NCBI RefSeq assembly: GCF_000224145.3
Contig: NW_004190425.2
Span: 410,070 to 474,069, forward strand
Direction of reading: 5' to 3'
Origin: Ciona intestinalis
Lineage: Eukaryota; Chordata; Ascidiacea; Phlebobranchia; Cionidae
Length of the DNA: 64,000 nt
Each line of letters opens with the position of its first letter. Position 1 is the stretch's first letter. Shown piece after piece: positions 46,001-57,300 of this stretch. Under the pieces are notes generated by a model. That model was not told where the DNA came from and made no database searches. It saw only the letters and a list, made by a program, of their open reading frames with translations. A program made the translations under genes and the position numbers.

Positions 46001-49000
46001 TCACACCATCCACTCAGTTATGTCTCTTATTTTGGGATCTTTCCATAAAACATAACGGGCAATTTCACCATAAGTTGTGTTTAGAACAGATAGCTCTTGC
46101 AATGATCTTTCTGGAGTTCCATCCACGTTAACCATGAATCTGCAACCAATTAAAATGTTCACTAGGGTAAGCTTTAACATGTAACTATAAAACATTAATG
46201 TTAAATTTTATGCAGACGTTTGTTTTATTACAACTTTAACTTGATAATAATTAAACATAAATGGCTCGTTTGTCTGCAAGGTCTAGGGACCACGCTTATT
46301 TTCTCACGATTAAATGTAAATATGTTCATAACTAAGCAGGTTTTAACAGCTGTTGTTTTGTTCCTATATCCTGTCTTATCTTTTTAATATTCTAATTTTT
46401 GGTTACCATAATCGAAGAGACAAATAAAGTTATTATAAACTCTATAATAAGCATAAAGTTTAGAATTGACAACAATACTTTTTTCTTGCTGTAGTATATA
46501 CATCTCCAAGTTTACCTATTATTTTCATATTCAAGTCAAAATTATGTTTTACAATCATAATAAAAATCAAACAAACTAAGATATATCAATCTGTAATGAG
46601 TAATGCATCATTGCCTTGACGGGCCAAGAATAAATTTGAATTTTATCATAGTTGGACAATATTTTGCGTATCAAATTAAGTTATGTTACCTTGAATACAA
46701 ATGCACTGTGTAGTTGTCTCTCCAATCCCACAGTTCATGATAAAGAAATTTAATTTCTTCCCAGTTTGGCCGCAACATCCGTTCTTTCACCACATTTATT
46801 GTTGAAGGAAAAAGATGCCACAATGACCAGGGTACAAAACAAGAACTCTCACTCCACCTGAAACAATATAACAACAGTGTAACCAATACAATTCATTGTA
46901 TTGTTTGAAGTAAAATTTGCATCTAATGCTTTATAGACAGACAAGTATAAGGTTACATTTTTTTAACAATATTTGCGTTGATATAATAGGACATAAATAC
47001 TTAGATAATTATGTTGAACTATTGCAAACAAAAAGCTTTGTAAATTTTCTCATCAAAATGATACATTTTCAGAAAAGAATTTCTTAGATTCACAAAATAT
47101 GTGCAAGTGAAATTAAAGTTTATGCGACTATACATTTTCATACATCAACTTATTTTAATGTTAAACTCACTTTGTGTCATTGAAATCTTTGTAGTATGTA
47201 AACCATTTTTTGAGGAACCATGAATTAGGACTGGCCATGATGATGCTGTTAGCTGCAGAAATATGTTTTTTTGTAAGATCATTTTTAGAATGTTTATGAA
47301 TAAATAAATGTAACTTGCTTTGTCATCGTCTGGCAGTCGGTATAAAATTATAACACGCATGTTCTGTTTCATACATCACCTATGAATCTTTGTGGATGAT
47401 TCTATTGTTGAAAATTTCTTTTTTATTATTGTATAGCTGGCAATTTAGACAACCCATAATGACCAAGGGGTGTTTTGCTGTTACATAAAATGTGTCCAAA
47501 AATTATACTGTGCCCTAAATGCCACAATCATTTATTTGTATTAAAAGATAACTCTTAAGTTCAGTTTTATCATTTTTTAACATTACATAAGCAAAAACTT
47601 TTTACATAATATTGAAATCCCCCCAAAAATACAAATAAAAAGTATAACCAAAAACTTACAGACTCTTTGCCCTATTGAACAGTCATGCTTATAAATTAAG
47701 GTTATGCGCTTTCAATACATTGAAATTATTAAAATATTTTTTATTATAATAACAGATATATGATGGTTTTGGTTATCATACCTAGAGCATCATAATTCTC
47801 TTCACCAAGAACCATTTCATTATTTCTTAATGAATCAAGTGATTTCAGCACAACTACGTCATCGTCCATGTATATTCCTCCAGTTTCAAGTAAGATCTCC
47901 AATCTTGCAACGTCAGACTGGTGTTCAACTTTCTACAACAAAAAAAAGCAAGTAATTTTTTTTCACTTATGCATTACATACTTTTGAGTTAAAGTGGCAT
48001 AGGCCTACAAACAAAAATGAAATGTGTATATGAATGCAGATGCTTAAGTTTAATATAAAGGTACCACAAAAGCTGCAAAAAAACTTTTCAGCATAAGTGA
48101 CCTACTGTTTATTAAAGAGAATGATACAGCTGATACCAGTAAGAAACAGGAACATTGCCTTTTTTCGTAAATATATATAAAAAAAAGCTACAAAATATAA
48201 ACTTCATTACAATTATTTTTTGGTTAACCTTGGCTACATTTTTTTTATATATTTCCGAAGAAAGGGCAGTCCATGGTTAACCAAAAAAGAAACATAATGA
48301 AGTCTATTTTTATACCTTTTTATTATATATTTACAAAGAAGAAGCATTCATTATGCCAAATGAGATTTGGGATTTTCTACAGTAGTTTATAAACCAAAAA
48401 CGGTCAAAGTTGAGTGAAACTTTTTTATTATGGGATGTCCAATGCATTATCGTACAGTCATTCATGCCTCCCACAAGGGTAACAAGGTCAAGCTTAAACC
48501 TGTGTCTTCTTGGTTAAACGCAGAGCATTAACCACTGTACCATGGTATTGGATAATATATTTTTAATCTGTATATTTCCTAACTAATATTGTTTCTTACT
48601 TGTACAGGGTGACCCCATATTGTAGTTGGGGGTGATCGTTTCACAATCCTCAACTTGGAATCAATTGTTTGTTTGAGTGCTTCCCAGTAAGTTCCATTCG
48701 GTTCACAATTTGTGTGAAATAATATTAAATCTGGTTCTTGGTATTCATATGCACTGAAAATGCTAGTACAACAAAGTAAAATATTTTGGACATTAAATAG
48801 AAAACTTTCATAGGAAAAATAAAGTTGTATAAGGAACGTATTTTGTGGAAATTATTCTGTTTTTAATTTTCCATGGGACCTATTTATTTTTAATCATAGC
48901 TTTTGTAAAAGTCCTGCATCTAATGCTATTAAGCCCCATAAATGTAAAATAAAAAAAAGTAAAAACTATATTTTTCATTTAAAAATTTAAGAATTTTTTA

Positions 49001-51693
49001 TTCATAACTTTTTGATTTGAATGCATCCAAGTCTTCAAACAAAACTTAGTAACAAAGTGAAACTTACCTTATATAGTTATGCACTTTAAAACGTCGACAC
49101 CCAAACCATATAAAGTGAATGAGATTAGGTATTTTCAGTTGACTTGTTGTGGATTGCTGGATAACTGCTTGAACGTCAGGTAACTAGGAAATATCATAGT
49201 TATTATTGTTATAATGACTATTTTAGAAACGTGATTTAGTCAAATTGTTCCAACATACTTTTCCATACTGGGTTGTCCAAATTTTCAAATGAAAAAAAAA
49301 CACCCACAAAGAAGTTACATACGCGGTAATTCGTAAGCGTTTACTATAGGTATGTCAACCAGAACACACATGTTATAACGACTGTCGTTGCTCCAGCATG
49401 CGAAGCTAAGCTAATATGTGTTGATTCAACTGTTTTTTTTATTGGTAAAATAGAAGACATAATATTTTATATACATGGTGGGTTGGGGAAATGCGACAAC
49501 TTTTCATTCTATTTTCTCGTCCTATTTGGTTGTAAAAGAGGAATCAAAAAATTATAAAACCGTATTCTTACGACTCCCATAGACCGTTATTAATTGTGGA
49601 AAACACGATCAGGATATTTGGATTTAATGAGCTAAAGGTGTCCCATATTACCCCACTATAACGATAAATATTTAAATAGTGGATCTAAGAATTTCGGTGT
49701 GTTATTGAAGCTTTTGTTACACGAACTTTGCTGTAAAAAAATACACTCAATAAAGGGCCCCTGCAACAAATGTTTTACACAAAATAAAACAACCTTATTT
49801 GAGTCTTCATCACCGAGTGCTAAGCGACGTAATCTGTCGTTTCGTGTTTCTGTGCTGATACCAACATCGTCGATAACGATGCTCATGTCTTTGATCAGCA
49901 TATGAGGATTTGGACGTGGAATATCATTCTATATCATTGGAATGTGAGTTATAGTAGGGTGGGGGAAGATGGGACACCTTTAGCACATAATATCTAAATA
50001 TCCTAATCGTGTTCTAAACAATTGCCAACGGTCAATGGAAGTCATGGGCGAATAGTTTTATAATTCCTTGAGTGTTCTTTATTTACTACTAAATGGGGCG
50101 AGAAAATGGAGGTAAAAGATGTCCCGTCTCCCCCCAGCCTACTGTATATTTGAATGAATGAATGTAACTTGTAATTCACGTGGCTGAAAATTGACAGTCA
50201 GAAAAATTGAACTATTGACAGTTATAAAACGGATGCTCTGAACCCATTACCTATGGTTATAAAGGGAGGGGCGGCAACCATTTTGCCACGGCGCCAGATA
50301 AACAGTACGGTGGGGGAAGATGAGACACCCATAGCACGTAATAGGAGGTAAATAAGACAGTATCCCATCTTACCCCGCATTATTATTTATATTTTATTGA
50401 ATCTAGCGTTAACGGTCAAGTTGTATTTGTTCCTAATTATATAAGTGCAAAACAAACTTGCACATTTAATTTCGAGGATAACTGCATGCCTGTACCCTGT
50501 ATGAGTGTAAGGTGTAAGCTCCGGTTGCTAAATTGTATTCTTACTGTAGAATTGGGGAAATTGGGACATACAAGTACCTATTTCTACATCTTATATCATC
50601 GAGTTTTTTAAATTATTCTTAAAAAATCCGCCTTGGTGTGAGTTTTATACAGTCGTGAGAATACTGTCTCATCATCATGTCCCATTCTATCAACAAAAAT
50701 GCGTAAAAGAAAGTAAAAATATTGTTGCACTTTACCCCACCGTACTATACACCAGTTGTCTTGCACATTTCGATAAATTGTATAGTAGGGTGGGGAAAAC
50801 GGGACAATTTGTCATTTAATATTCTTGTCTCTTTTGGTAGTAAAAAGGATCTTTTAAAGATTTATGAAACCGTATCCTCACAACTTCTATATACCGTTGT
50901 TAATGGTTTAAAACACGAACAGAATATTTGGATATTATGTGCTAAAGGTATCCCCCGTCTTCTCTTAACCGACTATATATTTATTTTTAAAAATAGTTTT
51001 TTTATGCAAACGATTTAAGCACATACTTACATCGTATGGAAAAATCTGTGGCGGTTGTTCACTCTTAGGAACAGGATTCGCTATTTCTTTTACAAACTTT
51101 TGGAACTTCCACTTTTTATATTCTTTAAAACTCAAATAGTGTTCGCCAAGTTCATCACTGACGTGAACTCGAATTTTCTGGAAATCAGAAATCGGAGACT
51201 TTGTTGATCCTCCTCTTAAATTCTGAAGAATTGAAACGATTTCTTTTTCTTCGTATACGTTTTCACCAAGATCTGATATTATGGGTTTTAATGTATTTGT
51301 ATTAATGTTGGTCACTGCTGGTACGTTCTCTACAGTTTGCCATTCTTCCTCGTCCCATTCATCGAGCTTGTTGGTTCGTAACGCTTTTGCTTGTTCGTCG
51401 TCCTTTTCTCTTTGTAACAAGTTTTTATGTTGACCATTATAAATCTTGGATACGACACCTTGTTGCAAATACGACGACTTTTTTATTGTTGCCCCTTCCT
51501 TGTAAAGCAACGGACGCTTCCTCCACTTTTCAGGCACTTTCCGTTGATTATAATTGTTCGTGTTTTCATTCACTGACACACTATACGACGAATAGACATT
51601 GAAGCAAATGTAACTTGTAAACAGCAGGGTGACGACCCAAGATAACAAACTTTTCTGACTTCTTGTACACCTCAGCATTCTGCGCATATACAT
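46001..51693 (-). CDS. GT32-like type II membrane glycosyltransferase
   Basis: Probably a Golgi sugar transferase of the Gly_transf_sug (DXD) family. The eight exons are 51031-51693, 49794-49928, 49068-49183, 48600-48753, 47782-47932, 47171-47252, 46690-46857 and 46001-46139. They sum to 1608 nt, 535 residues, all in phase. The N terminus is short and basic and is followed by one membrane helix (LLSWVVTLLFTSYICFNVY, about residues 17-35), the type II layout. A long charged stem of about 200 residues follows. The catalytic part opens IPNLIHFIWFGCRRFK and has the metal-binding DXD in GGIYMDDDVVVLKSL. Exons 6-8 give the C-terminal half (SPNSWFLKKW, WSLWHLFPSTIN). The first ATG was chosen; ATGs three and six codons in are also possible. 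The donor and acceptor sugars cannot be read from the sequence. Confidence 0.85.
46205..46440 (-). repeat. Repeat family B, reverse, full length
   Basis: AACTTGATAATAATTAAACA, GGGACCACGCTTATTTTCTC, CCTATATCCTGTCTTATC and ATAATCGAAGAGACAAATAA are the family words in reverse. It lies in the last intron of the glycosyltransferase. Confidence 0.75.
47280..47480 (-). repeat. SINE-like repeat, reverse
   Basis: AATGTAACTTGCTTTGTC, ATAACACGCATGTTCTGTTT and ACAACCCATAATGACCAAGG follow the reversed family order. Confidence 0.6.
48209..48301. repeat. Imperfect inverted repeat in glycosyltransferase intron
   Basis: TTCATTACAATTATTTTTTG plus GTTAACC is mirrored by GGTTAACCAAAAAAGAAAC and ATAATGAA. The loop is about 37 bp. 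It may be a small MITE. Confidence 0.6.
48465..48555 (-). repeat. SINE tRNA-like head, reverse
   Basis: On the minus strand it reads ATGGTACAGTGGTTAATGC followed by an ACAGGTTTAAGC box-B-like word. It resembles a pol III promoter remnant and is not a functional tRNA. Confidence 0.5.
49290..49430 (+). repeat. SINE-like repeat, 3' half
   Basis: CACCCACAAAGAAGTTACAT, GGTAATTCGTAAGCG, CACATGTTATAACGACTGTC and GTTGCTCCAGCATGCGAAG match the family. Confidence 0.65.
49475..49670 (+). repeat. MITE family A, forward copy
   Basis: It runs from CATGGTGGGTTGGGGAAATG to CATATTACCCCACTATAACG with a full core. Confidence 0.8.
49952..50150 (-). repeat. MITE family A, reverse, well preserved
   Basis: It runs from TATAGTAGGGTGGGGGAAGA to CCCCCCAGCCTACTGTATA. 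It is a good reference copy, with the whole core present. Confidence 0.85.
50307..50395 (-). repeat. MITE family A, short internally deleted copy
   Basis: It has both ends (CAGTACGGTGGGGGAAGATG and ATCTTACCCCGCATTATTA) but only about 89 bp in total. A SINE-like head fragment precedes it (50230-50290). Confidence 0.75.
50545..50987. repeat. Two MITE family A copies
   Basis: A reverse, diverged copy at about 50545-50757 (AATTGGGGAAATTGGGACAT to TTTACCCCACCGTACTATA) is followed by a forward copy at about 50780-50987 (TATAGTAGGGTGGGGAAAAC to CTCTTAACCGACTATATA). The second ends some 45 bp from glycosyltransferase exon 1. Confidence 0.75.
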
Positions 51694-52530
51694 AGCTAAC
51701 GAATCGATCTACTCATAACTGGTCAGCCATTCGAATATAAAGCAGATTCTACCCTTGTAAAGCTGCCATATTATAACCCAAAATTTGGCCACAGCACTCT
51801 GGTATATATAACAGTTAACTATTACACCGCAAAGCGACAGAGAAAATTGTTTGATAGTTTGCCCTGGGGCCAATATCGAGCTTTAGTTGCAAAGCTTCAA
51901 GTTTTGTGATAAAGGTTCGAGTTTCTTCTATTGTGGAATAATCGTTTTCGTGCTAGTTTCTATACCAACAGTCTCGCGCGTGACTTTAATTTATGCAAAG
52001 TATTAGTGTCTATACACGCTAACACGTGTTGGGTATATAGCCCATGATTGCATTAACTACCAGATACGTTTTTACGTCTCGCGTGTTGTTTAATACATCA
52101 CAATAGTTCTTATTAAGGAAACTGACGTCGGTGTTTTGGCATACGTCATAAATCACGTGACGGTAATGCAATACCAAACAAATAAACTTTAAATTTAATA
52201 TTGGTTGTTGTGTTCAGAGCGCTTTTCTACTTGATTGCGAACATAGGAAATTTACGTTTGAAACTTATACATATACCGTTTGATGTCTGTCTTTTAGAGC
52301 ACGAATATATCTCTCCATATAAATATATATAACATATATATATAACGTTACCGCCAGGCCGTCGTCAATGTCATTTGTGTATATTTAGATAGTCAATAGA
52401 CTGTCAGAGCGATTTTTTTCCTGTTACAAATATATCCGGTTTTTGACAAACCCGTTTTTGTTTTGGTCCAAACGCATTCATTATTGTGCAATTAAAACTA
52501 GGTAATATACCGTTTGTTCTTTTGTTTAAA
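51694..52530. promoter_or_regulatory. Glycosyltransferase upstream region
   Basis: It is free of family A and B repeats. A TA-rich run is at 52316-52345. No gene or clear promoter motif was seen. Confidence 0.35.
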
Positions 52531-52735
52531 CCGTCCAGCAAAAAAACGTGTTCCTGTTGTAAAAACACTTCCCAATACATGGAGGTCACTATGCACTGAA
52601 TTGACATACAACAATTTGTTCTTTCCTTGCACCATACGCAATATACCGTCCAGCAAAGAATGTGTTACTGTAGTAAACACTTCCCAATAAATACAGGTCG
52701 CTTTGGACTTAGTTGACATATAACCCAATTCGACC
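52531..52735. repeat. Tandem repeat, period 115 bp, about 1.8 copies
   Basis: CCGTCCAGCAAAAAAACGTG at 52531 and CCGTCCAGCAAAGAATGTG at 52646 start two units. Each continues AACACTTCCCAATA, a purine-rich AGGTC word and TGACATA. Open frames on the minus strand come from the repeat and are not recognised. Confidence 0.8.
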
Positions 52736-53919
52736 CCGAGAAGAGAGGTGATGACTGCAGTACACACCACATGCAGTTGAAACAGTTATATGAACATGCT
52801 TACGTGTATGGAAAACTAATCGTTAGGTTTTGTTATTATCTGTGGGCAGATTTAACGTCAAAAAACGCTATACTGTACATGTAAATACGAAAATATTGTT
52901 AAGTTCGAGTGTATTTTTCTTTTGGTCGGTTTTACTGTGTTATTTATCCAGTGCCGCAAAATAGTAATGTGTGTTTTATTAAGACAGTAAAGAGGTCTTT
53001 TAAAAATTCAAGGAAAAGTTAGTACTTCGGGTACGATTTAAGTAATTTAAGTTCGCCTATTGCATTTTCACGTATAGTTGGGGTTATATAGTATGCTGAT
53101 TGTGGGAACGAGGTATGAAACCGAATACCCGTGTTATAACAACTGTTTTTGCTCGAGCACTTGAGAGAAAGTTATACAGTTAGACTGACATGGTTTGTTG
53201 ATATGCAGAGACAATGTTTACTATACTTGTCTACGTTAAAGCTTTATTTGTTGTTAACATTTGTTTTACGCAGAAGCATTACAGTGACGCAGCTTTGATG
53301 TTTCCTCGAAGAAATATCACCACATAAACAACAATGATTCCGTTTTTAACTTGTCGTAAAACACAAAAAATTAAAATGTGGTAAAACAGAAATCTTTGTT
53401 GTGGTTTTAATTTTACCTGGTTACTTACGTTTGTGATATGTCCTTATATGGTGCTTTGTTTGGTAATACGACTCGACAGTTTTAAATCAGTTTTCTTTTA
53501 ATGGAACTTCATTAACCAGAAAGATGCGTAAGTCGTCACAACATTTTGCGCACTTCCGACATTAATGCAACGAAGTTACTTCTGCATAGATTTCTATCGT
53601 TACTTGTTGCAGTTAGACTATTGTACTACCAACTGTTTAATATGCTAGAAATTTGAATAAATAGATCGTAATAGTTTTACGCAATTGCGTGATTGACGTC
53701 CTACTGTTATTATAAATATAGGGCTATGTTTACTTTTGAATTTTTAAGTGGTTGATGCGGTGTAGCTAAAGGGTGCAGTTTATTACGACGTCCGATTTAG
53801 GTCTTGTGTGTTTGTGATAGCACTTTTATTCTAGAAAATAAACGTGTATAATTAGCGACCATATATATGCCTGTACTGTCAATATAAGGAGGTTTTTACG
53901 TTATTAGTACGCATAAGAA
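52736..53919. other. Intergenic, one SINE fragment
   Basis: Only a SINE-like 3' fragment at about 53095-53175 (ACCCGTGTTATAACAACTGT) is recognised. No coding exon was found. Confidence 0.4.
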
Positions 53920-54272
53920 AGCTGTGGCAAAGAATTAGAAAACTGTATTCTCACGACTCCTATTAATCGTTGTTGATTGTTTAAAAAGTATTTTGGATAT
54001 TAGATTCTAAAGGTGTCCCGTCTTCCCCTACCCTACTATATACCGCAACGATAAAATATACAATATAACCGATTGATATTCATGAATAGATATACCTGTG
54101 GCTGTCGGGTAAGATGGGATATTGGTAGCACCCAAATACCATATTTCAAAGTTGTGGTTTTAACCGTTTTTTGAGTCGCGGGGTTACGGGTATATAATTC
54201 TGCAAATATTCTTTGTTTACTACAAAAAAAGCAAAATGAAAACACGGAATGTCTTACCCCACACTAATATAC
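53920..54272. repeat. Two MITE family A copies upstream of integrin gene 1
   Basis: The right part of a forward copy (53920-54046, ending CTTCCCCTACCCTACTATAT) is followed by a reverse copy (54103-54272, GTCGGGTAAGATGGGATA to CTTACCCCACACTAATATA). The second ends 48 bp before the integrin ATG. Confidence 0.75.
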
Positions 54273-54319
54273 CATGTATTAGTCCATGCAGCACTGAAAA
54301 TTTAGAGACTAAATTTAAA

Positions 54320-57300
54320 ATGTTGCAAGTGTACATATGTTTGCTATGCATACCACTAGCGTATGGCTATAATGTTGAATCCAGAGAGATATATTCACTT
54401 CTGACCGAACCTTCGACACCAGCAAGAGCCAAGCGAGACGTTGAAACTTCTTCAGCATATTTCGGATACAGCTTAGCATTAACTCAATCTGGATCTCCAA
54501 GGTATGTAGTATAGAAACTAATTTATTCCAAGATTTTCGCTTTTCTTGCAATATAATTAGCTTTTTTGTGAACGTATGGTTGGGAAAGGTGGGACATTTT
54601 TTTGCTGTTTTTATTTTATATTTGTATTCTCTTTTCTTTGTTTTTTTTATTCTCTATATATGTTTTTATTATCTTTTTTATGTTTTATTCTAGTAAAAAA
54701 AACAAAGAAAAGTTACAAAATTATATAACCGTGTCCTCGCCACTATATATATAATAGGGTGGGGGGAGATGGGACACCTTTAGCACATAATATCACAATA
54801 TCCTAATCGTGTTTTAAACAATTACCGACGGTTTATGGAAGTCATGAAGGTATTGTTTTATAATTCTTTGAATGTTATTTGTTTACTACTAAATGGTACG
54901 AGAAAATAAAGCTAAAAGTGTCCCATCTTCCCCCACCCTACTGTAGCCTATATGTAAAAACGATGGTAAAGTTAAAAGCGTCGAACAGGAAACATATATG
55001 GTATTATGTACTAACGGTATCCTATCTTACCCCACAGTACTATCATAGTATACACTTTAGTATACTATGGTACTATACTATAGCAGCTAGTGAGTTCGTT
55101 AGATATCGCAAGGGGTAAAGCAATAGGCCAAAATGAAAATGTTATGCCTTTCTAGATACATGTACAGTAGGGTGGGGGGAGATCGGACTTCTTTTCAGTC
55201 TATTTTCTCTCCCATTTGGTATTAAACAAAGAACACTCAACGAATTATAAAACCGTCTCCTCACGACTCCCATTGACCTATGGTTAAAACACGATCATTC
55301 AGGATATTTAAATATTATAATCGTAAGATGTCACATCTGGTCCCACAGGACTTCACATAAGTTTAAAGTTCCCTTACATATTTATAGAATACTCATCGGT
55401 GCACCTAGTTTAAAATCCACTGCCGCACTTAACAATACCAACGGGCCAGCCGGAGGAATGTATTTGTGTCCAACGACTCCACAAGCAAACTGTACGAACG
55501 TGACACCCACAACCCCACCCCTGCAGGGCAACGATGCGTTTGGATTAGATGTGAATGCTGACCCGACAGGAAATGTTATTGTGAGTTAATGTTTTTTTTA
55601 TAATTTTTTTACACAAAAAAAGGTAAAAATATAAGAGAAAATGATTAGGAATCTGGTGCTACAAAAATGTAACCAACAAAAATCAAGTCCAACCATTGTT
55701 TTTTTAAAAAAGATATATATAGTCGGGTGCGGAGTTTGGGACACCTTTTCTTTCTATTTTCTCGTCCTTGGTAGTAAACAAAGAACATTCAAAGAAATTG
55801 TAAACCGTATCCTCACAACTCCCATAGAGTCATGTCATGTAATAGAAAGCAGTATAATTACACACGTTATATTTGGAAAAACTAAAATATATCAACAGTA
55901 AGGTTGTTAGGAATATTTATTAGTCGTATTGTAGTTTTAAACACGTAGTGTTTTAACCATCTCTTTATAGGGTTGCTCACCTCTGCGACCAACAGTTTGT
56001 GAATCTTCTGTGCACAAGCTTGGCTACTGTTATAGTGGCACAAACTATGGACAAAGTTGGAGTGACAAATCTTTTCTTGGCGGAGACGGTGAGTGTTTTA
56101 TCTTACACTACACTATAGTATGTGTCCTTGGGCAAGATACTTAACGACAATTGGTCTAGTGTAGCGGCATAAAAACGGTTATCTGAATTGGTGTCCATAG
56201 AAAAAGAGAAATTCGAAACAAAACACTTGTGTTATAAACTGCGTCATTGCCCCACCATGCAAGGATAAAGATATGCCCGATAACGTGTTTGCTGTGATTT
56301 TATGAGTTGACACGTCTCACGCGTTTCTGATTTTTTTTACTGATAACTAGTCAACGTGGCGCAAATATGCACCTTTTTTTCTAAATTAGATAAACGAGTA
56401 GTTCTCGTTGTTCATTTAACATCGGAAACGTGGTTGAACCGATTTTGTTTTTATTTTACTTTGGTAAATATGCCCACGTACCTTTATTGCATCAACTTTC
56501 ATGTATGTTATTAAATCATCATTTAAGACAGCCTATACAGCAGTATGTGGTATGTAGCGATACCGTGGGTCGTTTCACTTGGTAACTCGCGTATATATGA
56601 AAGACTCCACAACTCAAAAATGTATTCTTCACTAAGCAGTCAAAAAGTATTCTAACAAATCCTATTTCTGTATGTTATAGTTTGTCCGCCGACACATGTG
56701 GACGTTCTCTTTGTTTTGGATAGTTCTGGATCAATTATGGCAAGAGACTTCGCATTACTGCAAGAATGGACAATAAATATCACTCGTTCATTGGATATTG
56801 GACCTAACGGAACAGTATCCGTAGGACTTATGCAATTCGCGTAAGTGTGCATGAATGAATCTAACTTGGTTTATCCTCGCGTGGCCGGAAAACGGCAGTT
56901 GTTATAACAATGGTGTTCAATACACCTCATACCAGCTTACCAGTTACCAGAAAGGTTACTTTGTGGGCGATAGATATTAATGTTAAAGCAGATTTTTTAT
57001 AGCGTAGCTTTCATATGAATGAATGTAGCTTCTAAACCCCACGTGGCGGGGCAGCAACAGCAGTCTTTATAACACCGGTGTCTTTTTTCCTAAACCTTGT
57101 AAAGGATTCTACATGTAACTTTGTCGGTGAATATTTTCGTACCGCCAAAATCAAACAACAAATTACCATAATTGAAATGTTTAGTAATATGCTGCATAAC
57201 GGTACCCAAGAAAATAGCCGTGTAACAAACCAAACATCGGTATTCCATAACATTATTAAAAAAGTAAGAAAGTTGATTATCATAAAACGAATTATAGCAT

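Noticed and set aside
48465-48555. Second tRNA gene
   Set aside because: Box-like words are present but no cloverleaf closes. It is the head of a SINE-like repeat.
54236-54319. Upstream in-frame ATG for integrin gene 1
   Set aside because: It begins inside a MITE copy and would place 28 residues before a clear signal peptide.
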